DNA of 64,000 bases from Malania oleifera (Eukaryota > Streptophyta > Magnoliopsida > Santalales > Ximeniaceae), in assembly GCF_029873635.1 (NCBI RefSeq), contig NC_080422.1, forward strand, positions 11,625,764-11,689,763. Reading direction: 5' to 3'. Under the pieces are notes generated by a model. That model was not told the origin of the DNA, did not search any database, and saw only the letters and a program-made list of their open reading frames with translations. A program made the position numbers and the translations under genes. Below are positions 35,369 to 46,850 of this stretch, one piece after another; within the stretch, counting starts at the first letter, position 1, and every line of letters begins with the position of its first letter.

Positions 35369-36963
35369 TATATATAAAAGGTTAAAGTAAGGATAAAGGA
35401 AAGAAAAAGAAAAAAAAAAGGAAAAGGGAAACTTAAAGGCTAAGGAAGCAAACAGGAAGTAGAAAGAGAAAAGAAAAAAAAAAAAAAAAGACAACTCACG
35501 CTGGCGCTGACAGAAAGAGAAAAAGAAAAAAAAGAAATTCTCTCAGCTCACGTTCTCCACTCCTCTTCTTTCTACGATTTCGCAGTGAATTCTCGCCCAA
35601 TTAAAAATCTGAAAATACCACCGAACTCCATTCACCGCCACCGACATATCTACCGAAGTGGATTTGTCATAGGATTAGCATGGGCATATCTTCTAGAGTA
35701 AGCCAAATTCTCATTCTTGTCTCAATTTTTCCTAAATTTTAAGCCAAATGGGCGATCAGACACCACCACGAGAATCTAGGGATGATTCTCTACAAATCTA
35801 ACGAAGCGGATTTCTCATGGGGTCGTTGTAGAAATAGCCCAAAATTAGGATAAATAAGTTATTTAGAAATTAATTATTATAAATTAGGAAATGTTAAAAT
35901 AATATTTTATTAGGGTTGATTTTATTGAATCAGGGTTCGGATGAGCGCCGCGGGTATAATTTTGGGAGCCCTGCAGGCGTGATTCAGGGAATCAGGTAAG
36001 GGGGAATAAAATTATATCAGTATTTTATTAAGGTGAACCGGTTATTTATGAGCATATGAAATTTATTATTTATCTATATGATTTTCAGAATAGCCTGATT
36101 ACTGGGAAAAAAAATGATAATTATGTTTAAAGTTTATATTTGGGATAATTGCATATGATATTAAATTCATGTGGCATGAGAACAATTACTTTCTAATAAA
36201 TTGAATATGAATTTCTGTAGTATTTGGGCTTACATGAGGGATTGTTTGGAATGATGATGACATGATGAATGAATTGTTATGTTTGACTCCTATGTGGAAA
36301 TGTATTGATCTGTTGGGATACTGTGTGGGAAATGAATTGATCTGTTGGATTCCTGTGTGGAAATTCATTGATGTGTCTGTGTGAACTAACTGGTTTGGTT
36401 ATTCGTATGCATCTCAATATAACGTTGGCATGAGAAGGTTGTTATATTGCCTAGATATAAATCATGATATGACGTTGGCAGGTCGAGGAGCTTGTCATAT
36501 TATCATTTATATAGGGTAGGACATTGGCAGGTTGAGGAGCTTGTTCTACTGATGTATGACGGGTAGGTCATGGGGATTGGATACTGGTGAATAGTGGTGC
36601 CTGTGTGGGCCACGTGTTGCGGAAGTTGGAGTGGTGCCTGTGTGGGCCACATTATATCCTGTGTGGATAATGGCGCATGTGTGGGCCATGTTATGTACCC
36701 TGTGTGGGTAGTGGTGCCTGTGTGGACCATGTTATATCCTGTATGAATAATGGCGCTTGTCTGGGCCATGTTATATACCCTGTGTGGGTAGTGGTGCCTG
36801 TATGGGTCACGTTATATCCTGTGTGGATAATGGCGCCTATATGGGTCATGTTATGTACCCTGTGTGGGTAGTGGTGCCTGTGTGGGCCACGTGTAGATAA
36901 GAAGTACGTAGGTGCCTGTGTGGGCCACGTACTAATATGTACATAGTTGCTCTGTGTGGGCCA

Positions 36964-39444
36964 TGTGATGACCCAAAAATATATATATATGATTAAAGTA
37001 CAATAATAATAAAATAATAAAAATAGTCATTAAGTTAATATCAATACAGAAGTGTTTTTCTGTAGGATCCTTGATTCCATGTTTGATGCCTAAGAAAGAC
37101 CTTGTCTTAGCGAGTGCTCAGAGACCATTGCGGCTCAGTCGCTCCCTGGAGGTCGGCCTAGTCAAAATGGAATTTCATAGGATAAACAGGATAGACACTA
37201 TTTGTACACGTAAATAAGTATATATACATAAAATAGTGTTTTGACAGACATAATTTGTCGAAATACATAATAAGATAATAATAATATAGGTATCATATGT
37301 GGGGCCCACAAGACTATGTGGGGTCCACATGAGTTCCGGAGCCACAAGACACTGTTTATATATGTAAATAAGTACATAAAATAATGTTTTAACTGATATA
37401 ATTTGTAGAAATATTTGATAAAATAATAATAATATAGGTATCCTATGCGGGGCCCACAAGACTGTGTGGGGCCCACATGAGTCCCGAAGCCGTATGGAGG
37501 TTTTCACAAGTCTCAAAGTTATGTAGGATGCATAAAATCGTATAAGAGTTATTCGAGTTACGTAGGATCCATTCGGGTCTCGAAGTTGTGTGGGGCCCAC
37601 ATGAGTTTTTAAAATTTAAATTTAATTCTTGTTCAAAAATAAATACTAAAAGTAGTTTAAAATTAATAACAATGATAATAATAATGATAATAATGATTAG
37701 AAAAAAAAATAATAAAATAATAGAATAATTAATTAAGTTATTGATTAATTAATTAGGTAAGTAATTAATTAAAAAAATTATTTAGTGGGAATGGTGGCAA
37801 GCACTCCCACATGGCCTCCATCCCTATCACATACTCAACCCATACCTTGCCCATCCCTTGCCCATTCTTTAATTTTTAAAAATTATAATTTCACCCATCT
37901 CCCCACACTTTTATAAATTCAATTTCTTCCCCAAAATTTTCCTATAAATAAGGAGCTCTCAACCTTCATTTTTCACAACAATTTTCTAAGGAAGAGAAGG
38001 ATTAGTGAGTGAAAGAATTTGTGGTGGAGTGAGAATTTTGAGTAAATTCTCACTCACCCACTCTTTCCGATCTCATATCTTAAAGATAGTTATTGTGTTC
38101 GTAGCACACGGTAAAAGAAGAAGGTAAGTAAATTTTGATTATGTTAGTTTCTTTTTATTTTAAATTCATACCCGAGTTTATTTTGTACGTAAATTTTAAT
38201 TATGTTATTTAGTTCCACAAAATTTCCATGAGTTTATTTTTACGCATATTTAATTATATCAATTCTATCTTTAATATACTTGCACCTATTTTTGGGTTAA
38301 GAAATGTTCTAATCCCCTCGGGTAAATTTTCAGCATTTCTTTCTATTCAAAAGTAAAATTATATATATTTTTAACACAAAAATTGTGTGGCATGAGTTTA
38401 TTTTTACGTTACATTTTTATGAAAATATAAGTAAAGATGAGATTTTCACGATATTATATTAAATTGCATAAATTATAATAAGATGATTTTAAAACCCCTT
38501 ATGGCAAACGAAAGTTCAAAGTTACAGATGCTCGGTACCGCAGCTTAAAGTTTATACGGATCAGAGTGCACCCACACTGTTTACAGAGTGGTTATTTATG
38601 TTAGTGGATTTCTCCTGAGTGCACACCTGGTTCCGGACCAGGACTTAATAAGGAAAATCTCACTTAAAGTTTACGTACGTTGATTTAGTTTGGTCGGCCA
38701 GCCAGCTAAGTCCAGTCTTCGGACCGCACAACCCAGTCATGGGGGTAAACATGACTTACGGCAAACAGGCCTAAGGGTGATTTTTATAATATATGTTTAT
38801 ACATATTTAATTACGTGTACAAAGTTACTGATGATTTGAAGGAAAAGTGTAAGTTTACGTGAAAAGGATCATTTTGGTGCTTAAATGACGATCTAAGGAA
38901 AACGTATAAGGAAAAGTATATGTATGTTTATCATTAAATATTTTTACAGTTTTAAAGTTAAAAGTTTAATTTAATAGTTATAGTATATGAATATAAAAAT
39001 TTACTGTTGAAATTGATGACAAAAGTTTTATGCAGGAATTTTTAAATTTATGTTTATTCTAAAAGCAGTCTTGAAGTTATAGTATTAAATATTGTTTTAC
39101 GAAATTCTTTAAAAGCTCATTTTGGCCACACACTAATAATAATCTTATTTACTTACTGAGCGTCGTCTCACCCCAATCATATTTTATTTCAGATAACTCT
39201 GAAGGACATGTCGGAAATCAGGCTTAGCAAGCATGCGGGTGGGGATTAGAAAAATAAAGATTTATTTAGAAACATTAGTATGATTTTAGATATTTACGTT
39301 TGTGTAATTTTCTTCATTTGAAATAGGTGATTGTAACATGAATAATTAGCGTTCTGGTTTGAATAAAATTGAGTTTATTTGCTTCCGCTGTAAATTAGTA
39401 GTAAAAAGTTAATATCCCAGGCCCCTCGGGGTCGGGGTGTTACA
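36964..39444 (+). mobile_element. solo LTR Z (gypsy), deepest layer
   Basis: TGTGATGACCC to GGGGTGTTACA; flanks GGCCA (36959-36963) and GGCTA (39445-39449), a TSD with one mismatch. About 2.48 kb. U3 has five TGTGGGGCCCACA-type palindromes (37298-37601) within a tandem duplication of about 165 bp. TATA box CCTATAAATA at 37941-37950, donor-like AAGGTAAGTAA at 38121-38131, hairpins AGTCATG..CATGACT (38735-38756) and TGAGC..TCTCA (39157-39170), acceptor-like TTATTTCAG (39184-39192). Confidence 0.85.
37941..37950 (+). promoter_or_regulatory. TATA box of Z LTR
   Basis: CCTATAAATA followed by AGGAGCTCTCAACCTTC, a plausible start region about 30 bases downstream. Confidence 0.65.
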
Positions 39445-40939
39445 GGCTATGTATAGAGGACATTGGAAGATGAAATATGAGATGCATGATTCCTGTGTGG
39501 ATGTGTTGTGCGCATGTGAATTTAATTATAGCATAAAAGTAATGGTATATCATATTGTGAATGCATGTGTGTGCATGCGGCGAGGTAAACATACCACCGG
39601 GGGCTTGCTGAGAAAGGCGAGTGCTCTGCTAGGTAGTTTCTCTGTATCAGTGCAAAGGGATGCTACTTATATTGGCGGGTAAACATCCCGATCCTCGGAA
39701 ACCTTCACCTTTAAAATAATAAAGATGTGTGTACTGGCAGCGAAGTAATACTTCACCTGAGGGCTTACTTAGTAAGGTGAGTGCTTTGGTAGGTAATTTT
39801 TAGTACCAGAGCAGAGGGAAGCTACTTGTATGGGCGGGTAATTTTTCCTATCGTTAGGGACTTTCGCCTGCATAAAAATTATGTACTTGTGCATAATATA
39901 TGTGTGTATGATATTAGATGTCGAGGATGTTATTAATGGTACATTTTCTCATTTGTTATTGATATTATGTGAAAAGCAGTTTATTTTGATATGTAAATAT
40001 TAGAACTCATTTGTCACACACTATTATAATTTATTCCACCCTTACTGAGAAGTGTCTCACCCTAGTGGATTAACAATTTTCAGGTTCTTCTGGAGACTGG
40101 GTTTGAAGGCCTAGGTTGGAACTGTTTTTGCTAGTTTCTTTTTAGGTTATTGTGAGATACTGATATTTGTATAGATATATTTGTACGGGATTATGTTTTA
40201 AATACAGGTTGTGGAGATAGATATTTGGATGTTGTAGTATTTGTTTTTGGGTTGTTATATAGAACTTTGGTATTTATTTGAGGTTATTTATTTATGTGCC
40301 GCTGCATGTATGTTAATTATGGTATCAGACACAAGTGATTGGAACACATGGCACTCGGGTTCCATTTGGCGGGTCAGGATGTCACAAGAAGTATTTTAAA
40401 TAGTAACCTACAATACTGTTATGTTAAGCAACATGGAAAGGGTGGTGGATTTTATCACTTGTACTGTATTTACATATTCAGTTATACATGATTATATGAA
40501 AACATATTTTCATAATATTGTAGCTCATTTGTCATACACTAGTAATAGCATATTTCATCTTACTGAGCGTTGGCTCATCCCAGTGTTGGATCATTTTTCT
40601 GGTGATCCTGGTAGGCGAGCAAACCAGGCCCGCAGATAGAGGGGCTACTGTACTATCCTGTCAGTAGAGAGTGAGTATATTTTTGGGAGTGTTTTTGTAT
40701 AGCCCTCACCAGTTGAGGGTATTTTGGGGAATAGATATATGTGTATATTTTGGGAAACATGTTAGTACTCTGGTATTGTATATATATATATATATATATT
40801 TACATATGGTTATGTTTATGTGATTTCTGCTTCTCGCTGCTTAGGTTGATGATTGAGTTTATCCCAATATGGTATCAAAGCATGTACAATATCATAGTTT
40901 AAAAAAAAAAAAAAACAGTTAATTAAGCAGGTCACTACA

Positions 40940-40995
40940 ATATCATTGGAAAATTTAGACCGTAATGGACATTGTTACGAGTCTAAATGTGGAGA
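40940..40995 (+). pseudogene. Tork-like copia, resumed protease fragment
   Basis: 56 bases between W' and S1. After the ATATC duplication it reads in the frame of 30950 as LENLDRNGHCYESKCGD, the segment expected next in Tnt1-type polyproteins. It shows that W' jumped into this reading frame. Confidence 0.8.
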
Positions 40996-43900
40996 TGTTA
41001 GCCTAACATGGCTTACTAATCTTATTTTGATGATAACAAATTTAAGGTAATTTAATATGTTTTGTTGAAAGTGATGATACTTCAGGAATCAGGTTTTTTA
41101 AGCTCAAGTTCAAGTAATTATGAAGCTCATTACAAGACTACATGAAAAAGAAATGAAAACTTAAAGGACATGAAATCATGAATTCCAATGATGACCTGAT
41201 GAAAGCTTAGAGAATTAAAGCTTAAAGGCAAGATGGACTCAGCAAATGAAAAAACATGAAGACTCCAAGGTTATAATATGTTTAAAGGCTTAAGAGAGTA
41301 TCTATGTAAGTACTTCATTCAAATGATGATATGATTGGATTTGAAACTTATTAAGAAACTCATTGACTTAGAGACCACATTTTGCAAAACCCTGAAAAAT
41401 ATTTTTCAAAAGTTTTAAATTACTTTGGGGGAAAAAAAAGAGCAAAAAGTTTTTGGAAACAAAATGGAAAATCAATTTTTTGGTCTGTTGAGGCGCTTGA
41501 CTGAGATGACCCAGGCGACTGACAAATAAACAAAATGAATTTGAGAGAACTTGAGAGGACCCGGGCGACTGACTCACAATGACCCAGTTGACTGACACCT
41601 TAATGCCTTTGAAATTCTCAGTATTTTTAATGATCCAGGCAACTGACTCTACGTACCCAGTCGACTAACTCTTCAAGAATTCAAATTTTAAAAATAACGT
41701 GAAGTTTCCAAAATTGAATTTATGAATTCTAAACATTATGAAAACTTCGGAAACACTTCAAGTCACTTGAGGAACACAAAATGCTCTTTTCTAAACATCT
41801 ATAAATGCCCCCCAAGACAAAGGATTCAATACACCAAGCAATACACAACAATCAAAGCTTCCTTGCTTACAATACTCTCAAAAGCTCTCTTGCTCACATA
41901 CATTCTCAAATTTTTTACTAAGTTTTGCTGTGAAACTCTCTCAAATTTCTAAGCATATTTTGAATTCTTTCCATCCAAAAAGAAGCTCACGGTGATACTT
42001 CTAAAACTTCAAATTCTTTATATTATTATTTTGAATTGAAGTATATAGAATTGTGCTTTATTGTTGTACTAATAAGCTCTTGTAGAGAGTATCTTTGTAC
42101 ACCAAATTTATTCTTATTTTTGTAGACGGTTCAGGTTTTGAATCGTTGTTGGACCAAGTGTGGCGTAACGTTTGGAGAGGCGAACTCTAGCCTATTGAAT
42201 GAGAGATTGTAAAAGGTTGCTCCTACTTATAAAGGAATGGTATAATGGAATCCTTAGGTGTGTTGCCTAAGATGAGAACATAGGCGGGGATTGCCGAACC
42301 TCGTAAAACTCACAGTGTCACTCTTTTCCTTACTCTCATTTAATTTCCTACTCATATAAACTGCGTGGTTGGATATTTAATTTTCTGCTCATATAAACTA
42401 TGTGGATTGGATATTAAATAAATTGAAAATTAATTTGACTTTGGAATTGCGGAAACCGAAAGGGAGTACGTTGATTGATCAATACTAATTGTGGAAATCG
42501 TAAGGGAGTACATTGGTTGATTAATACCCAAGACTCATTAATTAATTGAAAGTCTGTTTGAATTTTGAGTTTTGGAAGAGTGATTGGAAATTTCTATTGT
42601 GCTTCATATTGAAAAATCAAGTCTATTAATATAGGGCATTTTTTAGCTACATACTTAAACTCTACCTAGACTTACTAAATTGTTGAATCTTGGAAACATT
42701 GCTGAAATTATTTTTTATTGTGAATCTTGACTTGATTATCTTGGTTGGTTGAATTAAATTGGTGAAAGAAGTATTCAAATTGGAAACCGCATTCATAAAG
42801 GTTTATAACTAAATTAATTTTCCGCTGAACTTGTGATTGTAAACCAACTTTGTATATGTGTTTGCTGAAACCAAAAAGAGTTAAGAAAGAATTAATTAAA
42901 GAGGATAAAAAGAATTTTTTAAATCCCAATTTGAAATTAGGAATAGCTTCCCAAGAGGGGGGTGAATTGGCTTTTAAAATTTTCTTTTAATTCCTTTTGA
43001 GATACCTTAAACTTCCTTTATTTCTTTTAACCAATTCTTGACTTATTTGTTTAATTCTTTAATCAATCAAGAACTTAGTTCCTTTATCCAATCAATAACA
43101 CAATTAAACAACCAATCAATTAAACAATATCTTCAAGCCAAAAAATCAATTTATTTGCCAAGTACAAGTTAAACAACAAACAATCAAACCAAGATATAAA
43201 TTATTCAGCACTTTGGTAATATAACAACTCAAGATGGTTGTTTGTTTATATTTGCCAAATTTGAACCAAGCCCTGTAGTGAATGAGAATTTATACTTGCT
43301 GATGTAAAGCCCTGTATAGATGAATCAAATCACTCTTTCTAAATATTTAGAACTCAAATAAACTTGGTAAATATATCTTTGGGATGTTAACCAAGTAACG
43401 TACTCCCGTAAGGTTTCTGCAAGATATGGTGTAACCAACGTACTCCCTTTCGGTTTCCGCAACCCAAATCAAAATTAAACCTTAAGTTTGTTTGATTTCC
43501 AAATATATGTAGTTTATATGATTTTCAAATTTAAACCATTCACGCAATTTAAACATGCTGAAAATAAAGAGAAAGGGAAAGAGAGAGTGAGACGGGGATT
43601 TTTACGAGGTTCGGCTTATACCCAGCCTACGTCCTCGCCTTTGGCAAACCACCAAAGGATTCACTAGTTCAGTTCCGTTGACGGGTGGAACAATACTGAT
43701 TACAACACTCCTTGGTTAAGGCTAGAGCCCGCCTTCTCCAAACGATATTCCCTTGTTCGGTCACTCCTTACATAGGCTAGAGCCCGCCTCTCTAAGTAAT
43801 GTATCCTTGCTTAGACAATGATCCAAACAAGACTTGGAACGTCAAAGAACTACAAGAAACACAAGATAAAATCTGCGTACAAGTATACTCTCTCAAAGAG

Positions 43901-45238
43901 CAAGTTAGTACAATTTCAGCACTATATACTTTGAATGTAAAATATCAAAAAGAAATACAATGAAGCTCAAGTATAGAATTCACCAATATCCTTCTTAGAA
44001 GAGGATTAGAAGTAGGAATTCAGAGGAGGAAGGATTAGCACTTCAGAATATTTCAACAAAATAATTTTTTAATGAGTGAACAAGAAAGCTTTGGAAAAAC
44101 AAGAGTGCTTTCAGCTTTACAAGCAGATTTTTTAATTCTTGGATGAGTTTTGATTTGAAAAACCATGTATTTAAACGCTTTCAAACTTGTTTCCATGTTA
44201 CAAAAGTTTCCTTTAAGTGTTCCCCAAAATTTTAGAAAGTTTGGAGCTCAAACGGCTATATTTTAAAATATTAGAATTTGAAAAATTTTCCCGTTGAACA
44301 AAGTTCAAATGACTGAAGTGTCGTGGTCAGTCAGCTGAAGTTCCTTAAACCCTTAAAAAATTGAACTGGATATAGGGTCAGTCAACTGAAGTTAGGGTTC
44401 AGTCATCTGATATTGCAGGTTCAGTCGTCTGAAGTTGCAAGTTCAAATGACTGAACTGCTAATGCTGCAACTCTCTGCTGTTCTCTGTCAGCAGTGACCC
44501 TGCTTCAATGTTTTGGCCATAAATTTTTCTATATAACTCCAAATTAGTTGTTCTTGATTTCAAATGAAATCTAAGAGAAAATCCTACAACTTTCATGTTG
44601 ACCACGTTTCAAAATAATGAGGTTTTGATAGTGAAAAATGCACCTGAATACGGCTGTATAAAAACTAACAGCAAATGGAAATACCCTTTTTGGTGCTTTT
44701 TATTCCAAAAATGATTCTAACCCTTTTAAAATAATTTTTGACCTTATAAAAATATTTTCCAGGTATTTTAAAAAGTATCTAGGTCTAAGTTAACCTAAGA
44801 GCTTCAAAATATTTCAAACAATATTTTAAACATTAAACCACTTACATGAAAACTTCTAAAACTTTTCTCATTCTAGGTTCTTGAGTCTTCATGTTTTGTT
44901 TCTTCAAGCTTTGATATTCTTTGAGCTTTCTCACTTTTCTTTCCTTTGGCTCTTTGGACTTTAATATGCCTTGGCTTTCAACAACTCATTCATGTCTTCA
45001 TATTCTTCAAGGTTTCATATATCATCTTTAAATCCATGCTTTGACTCATTTAAACTTCATTTGATCCTTGTGAGCACTTTGATCTTTCTTTCTCATATAT
45101 GAGCCCTGAAATATCATTACTCACACAAATACATTAAATTTCACTTGTTTGTTAGCATCAAAACAAGATAACAAGGTTTCAAGCCTTGTAAGGCCAACAC
45201 AATTCACCCCCCTTCTTGAGAATACACCTTCCTTTTCA
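40996..45238 (+). mobile_element. 5' LTR of Sire-like copia S1, interrupted
   Basis: Begins TGTTAGCCTAACATGG (after GGAGA at 40991-40995) and ends CTTGAGAATACACC...TTTTCA at 45238. A degenerate primer site follows (45239-45253). About 1.97 kb without S2. TATA-like TCTATAAATGC at 41800, and repeated CCAGGCGACTGAC motifs at 41505-41675. The S2 solo LTR sits at 42932-45199, near the LTR's right end. Confidence 0.82.
42932..45199 (-). mobile_element. solo LTR S2, Sire-like, antisense
   Basis: TGAAATTAGGAATAGC to AAGGCCAACA, 2268 bp, with a perfect CAATT duplication (42927-42931 and 45200-45204). It splits the CCCAATTCACCCCCC end of the S1 LTR. Palindromes of the form TTCAGTCGTCTGAA are clustered at 44306-44455. 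CAGCCTACGTCCTCGCC at 43623-43639 is the shared Sire-type block. Confidence 0.9.
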
Positions 45239-45296
45239 ATTGCTAACAGAGCGAGGTTGTAGCAAATCTTAGTTTAGAAGCTACATAAAGATTTAA

Positions 45297-46188
45297 ATGG
45301 CACACCTAGGTGTATCCCCTTTTGCTGAGGGTCAATCCTCAACTAGACTTCCTATTTTCTGTGGTGTAAACTACACTTTTTGGCAAACAAATGAGAATCT
45401 ACCTTCAAACCATGGATTGGAAGATATGGAAAGTTGTCACACATGGTGACCACATCCCTACTAAATTAGTAGATGGTAAAGAAGTGCCTAAGGAAGAAAA
45501 AATATGACCAATAATGAATTAAAAATGTTGCAAGTTAATTCAAATGTCATGAATGCATTATATTGTGCCTTGGATGTAAATGAGTTTAATAGGATCATGG
45601 CATGTAAGTCAGCCAAAGAAATTTGGGATAAGTTAGAGGTAACCTATAAAGGAACGGTCGATGTTAGAGATAGTAGAATCGACATGCTCACAAGCGAGTA
45701 TGAGGCATTTAGGATGCACCCGGAAGAAACTATCACTAGCATGTATACTAGGTTTACCCACATAATAAACTCCTTAAATGCTTTAGGGAAAAATGACTCA
45801 ACATATGAAATGATTCAAAAAATCCTTAGAGGAGTTCCTCCAATATAGAAACCTAAAGCCATAATAATCACAGAAGGAAGAAACCTGAAAAATACTTCTC
45901 TTGATGAGTTAATCGGATCCCTCCTCACATATGAGATGGCAAAGAACAAAAGAAATTCTGAGAATAATAATAAAAATAAGAAACCAATAGCCTTTAAGAC
46001 TACCAAAGAAAGCTCTAGTGATGAAGACGAAGAAAAGGAATTAGATGATGAAGAACTAGCTTTCATTTCTAGAAGACTTGGAAAATTTTTCAGAAAGAAT
46101 AGGAAGTTCTCTCGAAAGTTTAAAGGATCAAAAACTGACAAAGGAGAAACAAACAAAAAGGAAACTAAAAATGAACCTCCTACGTTTT
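45297..46188 (+). pseudogene. gag of copia S1, truncated
   Basis: MAHLGVSPFAEGQSS at 45297, then FCGVNYTFWQ, a frameshift, DHIPTKLVDGKEVPKEE, a stop, then NALYCALDVNEFNRIMACKS, KEIWDKLEVTY, RDSRIDMLTSEYEAF, LRGVPPI with a stop at 45846, DELIGSLLTYEM, and LGKFFRKNRKFSRKF. It aligns along its length with the S gag (23883-22990) and ends just before the zinc knuckle, where element U begins at 46189. Confidence 0.9.
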
Positions 46189-46616
46189 TGTTGGCTTTTT
46201 GAGTCCAATCCCTGGTTTTGATAATGAAAAATCGCAAGTTACTTAGTGTAATCCTTGGGGGGTATGCTCAAGGCGGGAACATAGGCTGGTTTGGCCAAAC
46301 CTCAATAACAAATATCGTGTGTCGCTCTCTCCTTATCTCATTTAATTTATGCTCTTTAAATTTAGCATGTGTATGTCTGTTTATTCATAGTTCTAATTAC
46401 TTGCATGCACACTTTTATTTAAATGAGATATGTTGCACGTGTATGTTAACATTTATCATTTTATTAATTTACATACACGTGAAAATGGGATATGATATAT
46501 GGTGAATCGGCGAAATGTTTGAATTAGTTGAAAAGTTTTTAAAACCCAATTCACCTCCCTCTTGGGAATACACTTATTCCAAAAATTGGTATCAGAGCCC
46601 GGTTGCAATAAGCTTA

Positions 46617-46850
46617 ACCGCTATTTGCATAAAGATTACAACGACTCGTAATTTGGTGTATCTTTGTTTTGAGGGTCAAATTTTTGCAAATCCTCCCTTG
46701 GTTTTACTGTGTAGATTTTATTGTTTGAATATTGAAAATTGATTTTTGTAAAATCAAATGATTGGAAGATTTGGAAAGTGTTTGTCAAAGTTTATCATAT
46801 CCCATTGAAAATTATTTCAAAATGCATGTTTCCCAAAATCTGAAAATGAA
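46617..46850 (+). pseudogene. gag N-terminal remnant of U
   Basis: Frames read TTRNLVYLCFEGQIFANPP and then, after frame changes, DWKIWKVFVKVYHIPLKII, which fit the start of a copia gag. Nothing further of gag or pol is found in the interior. Confidence 0.6.

Larger units (their letters stand above)
32322..40386 (+). mobile_element. non-autonomous gypsy element X (LTR pair, 341-bp interior)
   Basis: The 5' LTR is 32322-34899, the interior 34900-35240, and the 3' LTR 35241-40386 (with solo LTR Z inside). Flanks AAAAG (32317-32321) and AGAAG (40387-40391) form a TSD with one mismatch inside W'. The interior is only a primer site (TGGTATCAGAGC, 34903-34914), a short leader, and a purine tract (AAGGAGGGGAGAA, 35228-35240). 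No gag or pol is present. It keeps the cis signals for copying, so it probably moved with proteins of a relative, but it could also be a late internal deletion. Confidence 0.9.
35241..40386 (+). repeat. 3' LTR of X, interrupted by Z
   Basis: Left part 35241-36963 and right part 39450-40386, about 2.66 kb in all. Three units of the 80-bp array (36594-36885), two GAGGGCTT modules (39598 and 39757), hairpin TGAGA-AGTG-TCTCA at 40046-40059, and end GATGTCACA. Confidence 0.88.
30957..40939 (+). mobile_element. solo LTR W' (gypsy), interrupted by X
   Basis: TGTAGTGACCCG to GGTCACTACA with a perfect ATATC duplication (30952-30956 and 40940-40944). About 1.9 kb without element X. U3 carries TTCGTCGACGAA and CTCGTCGACGAG palindromes (31037-31202) and a TATA box CTATAAATAG (31231-31240), followed by a CT-rich leader and a donor-like TAGGGTAAGG (31449-31458). 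Hairpin TGTCATGA..TCATGACA is at 32210-32234 and TGAGC-GTTG-GCTCA at 40564-40577; a donor-like GTGAGTAT is at 40671. It is related to the W2 LTR at 52616. Confidence 0.88.
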
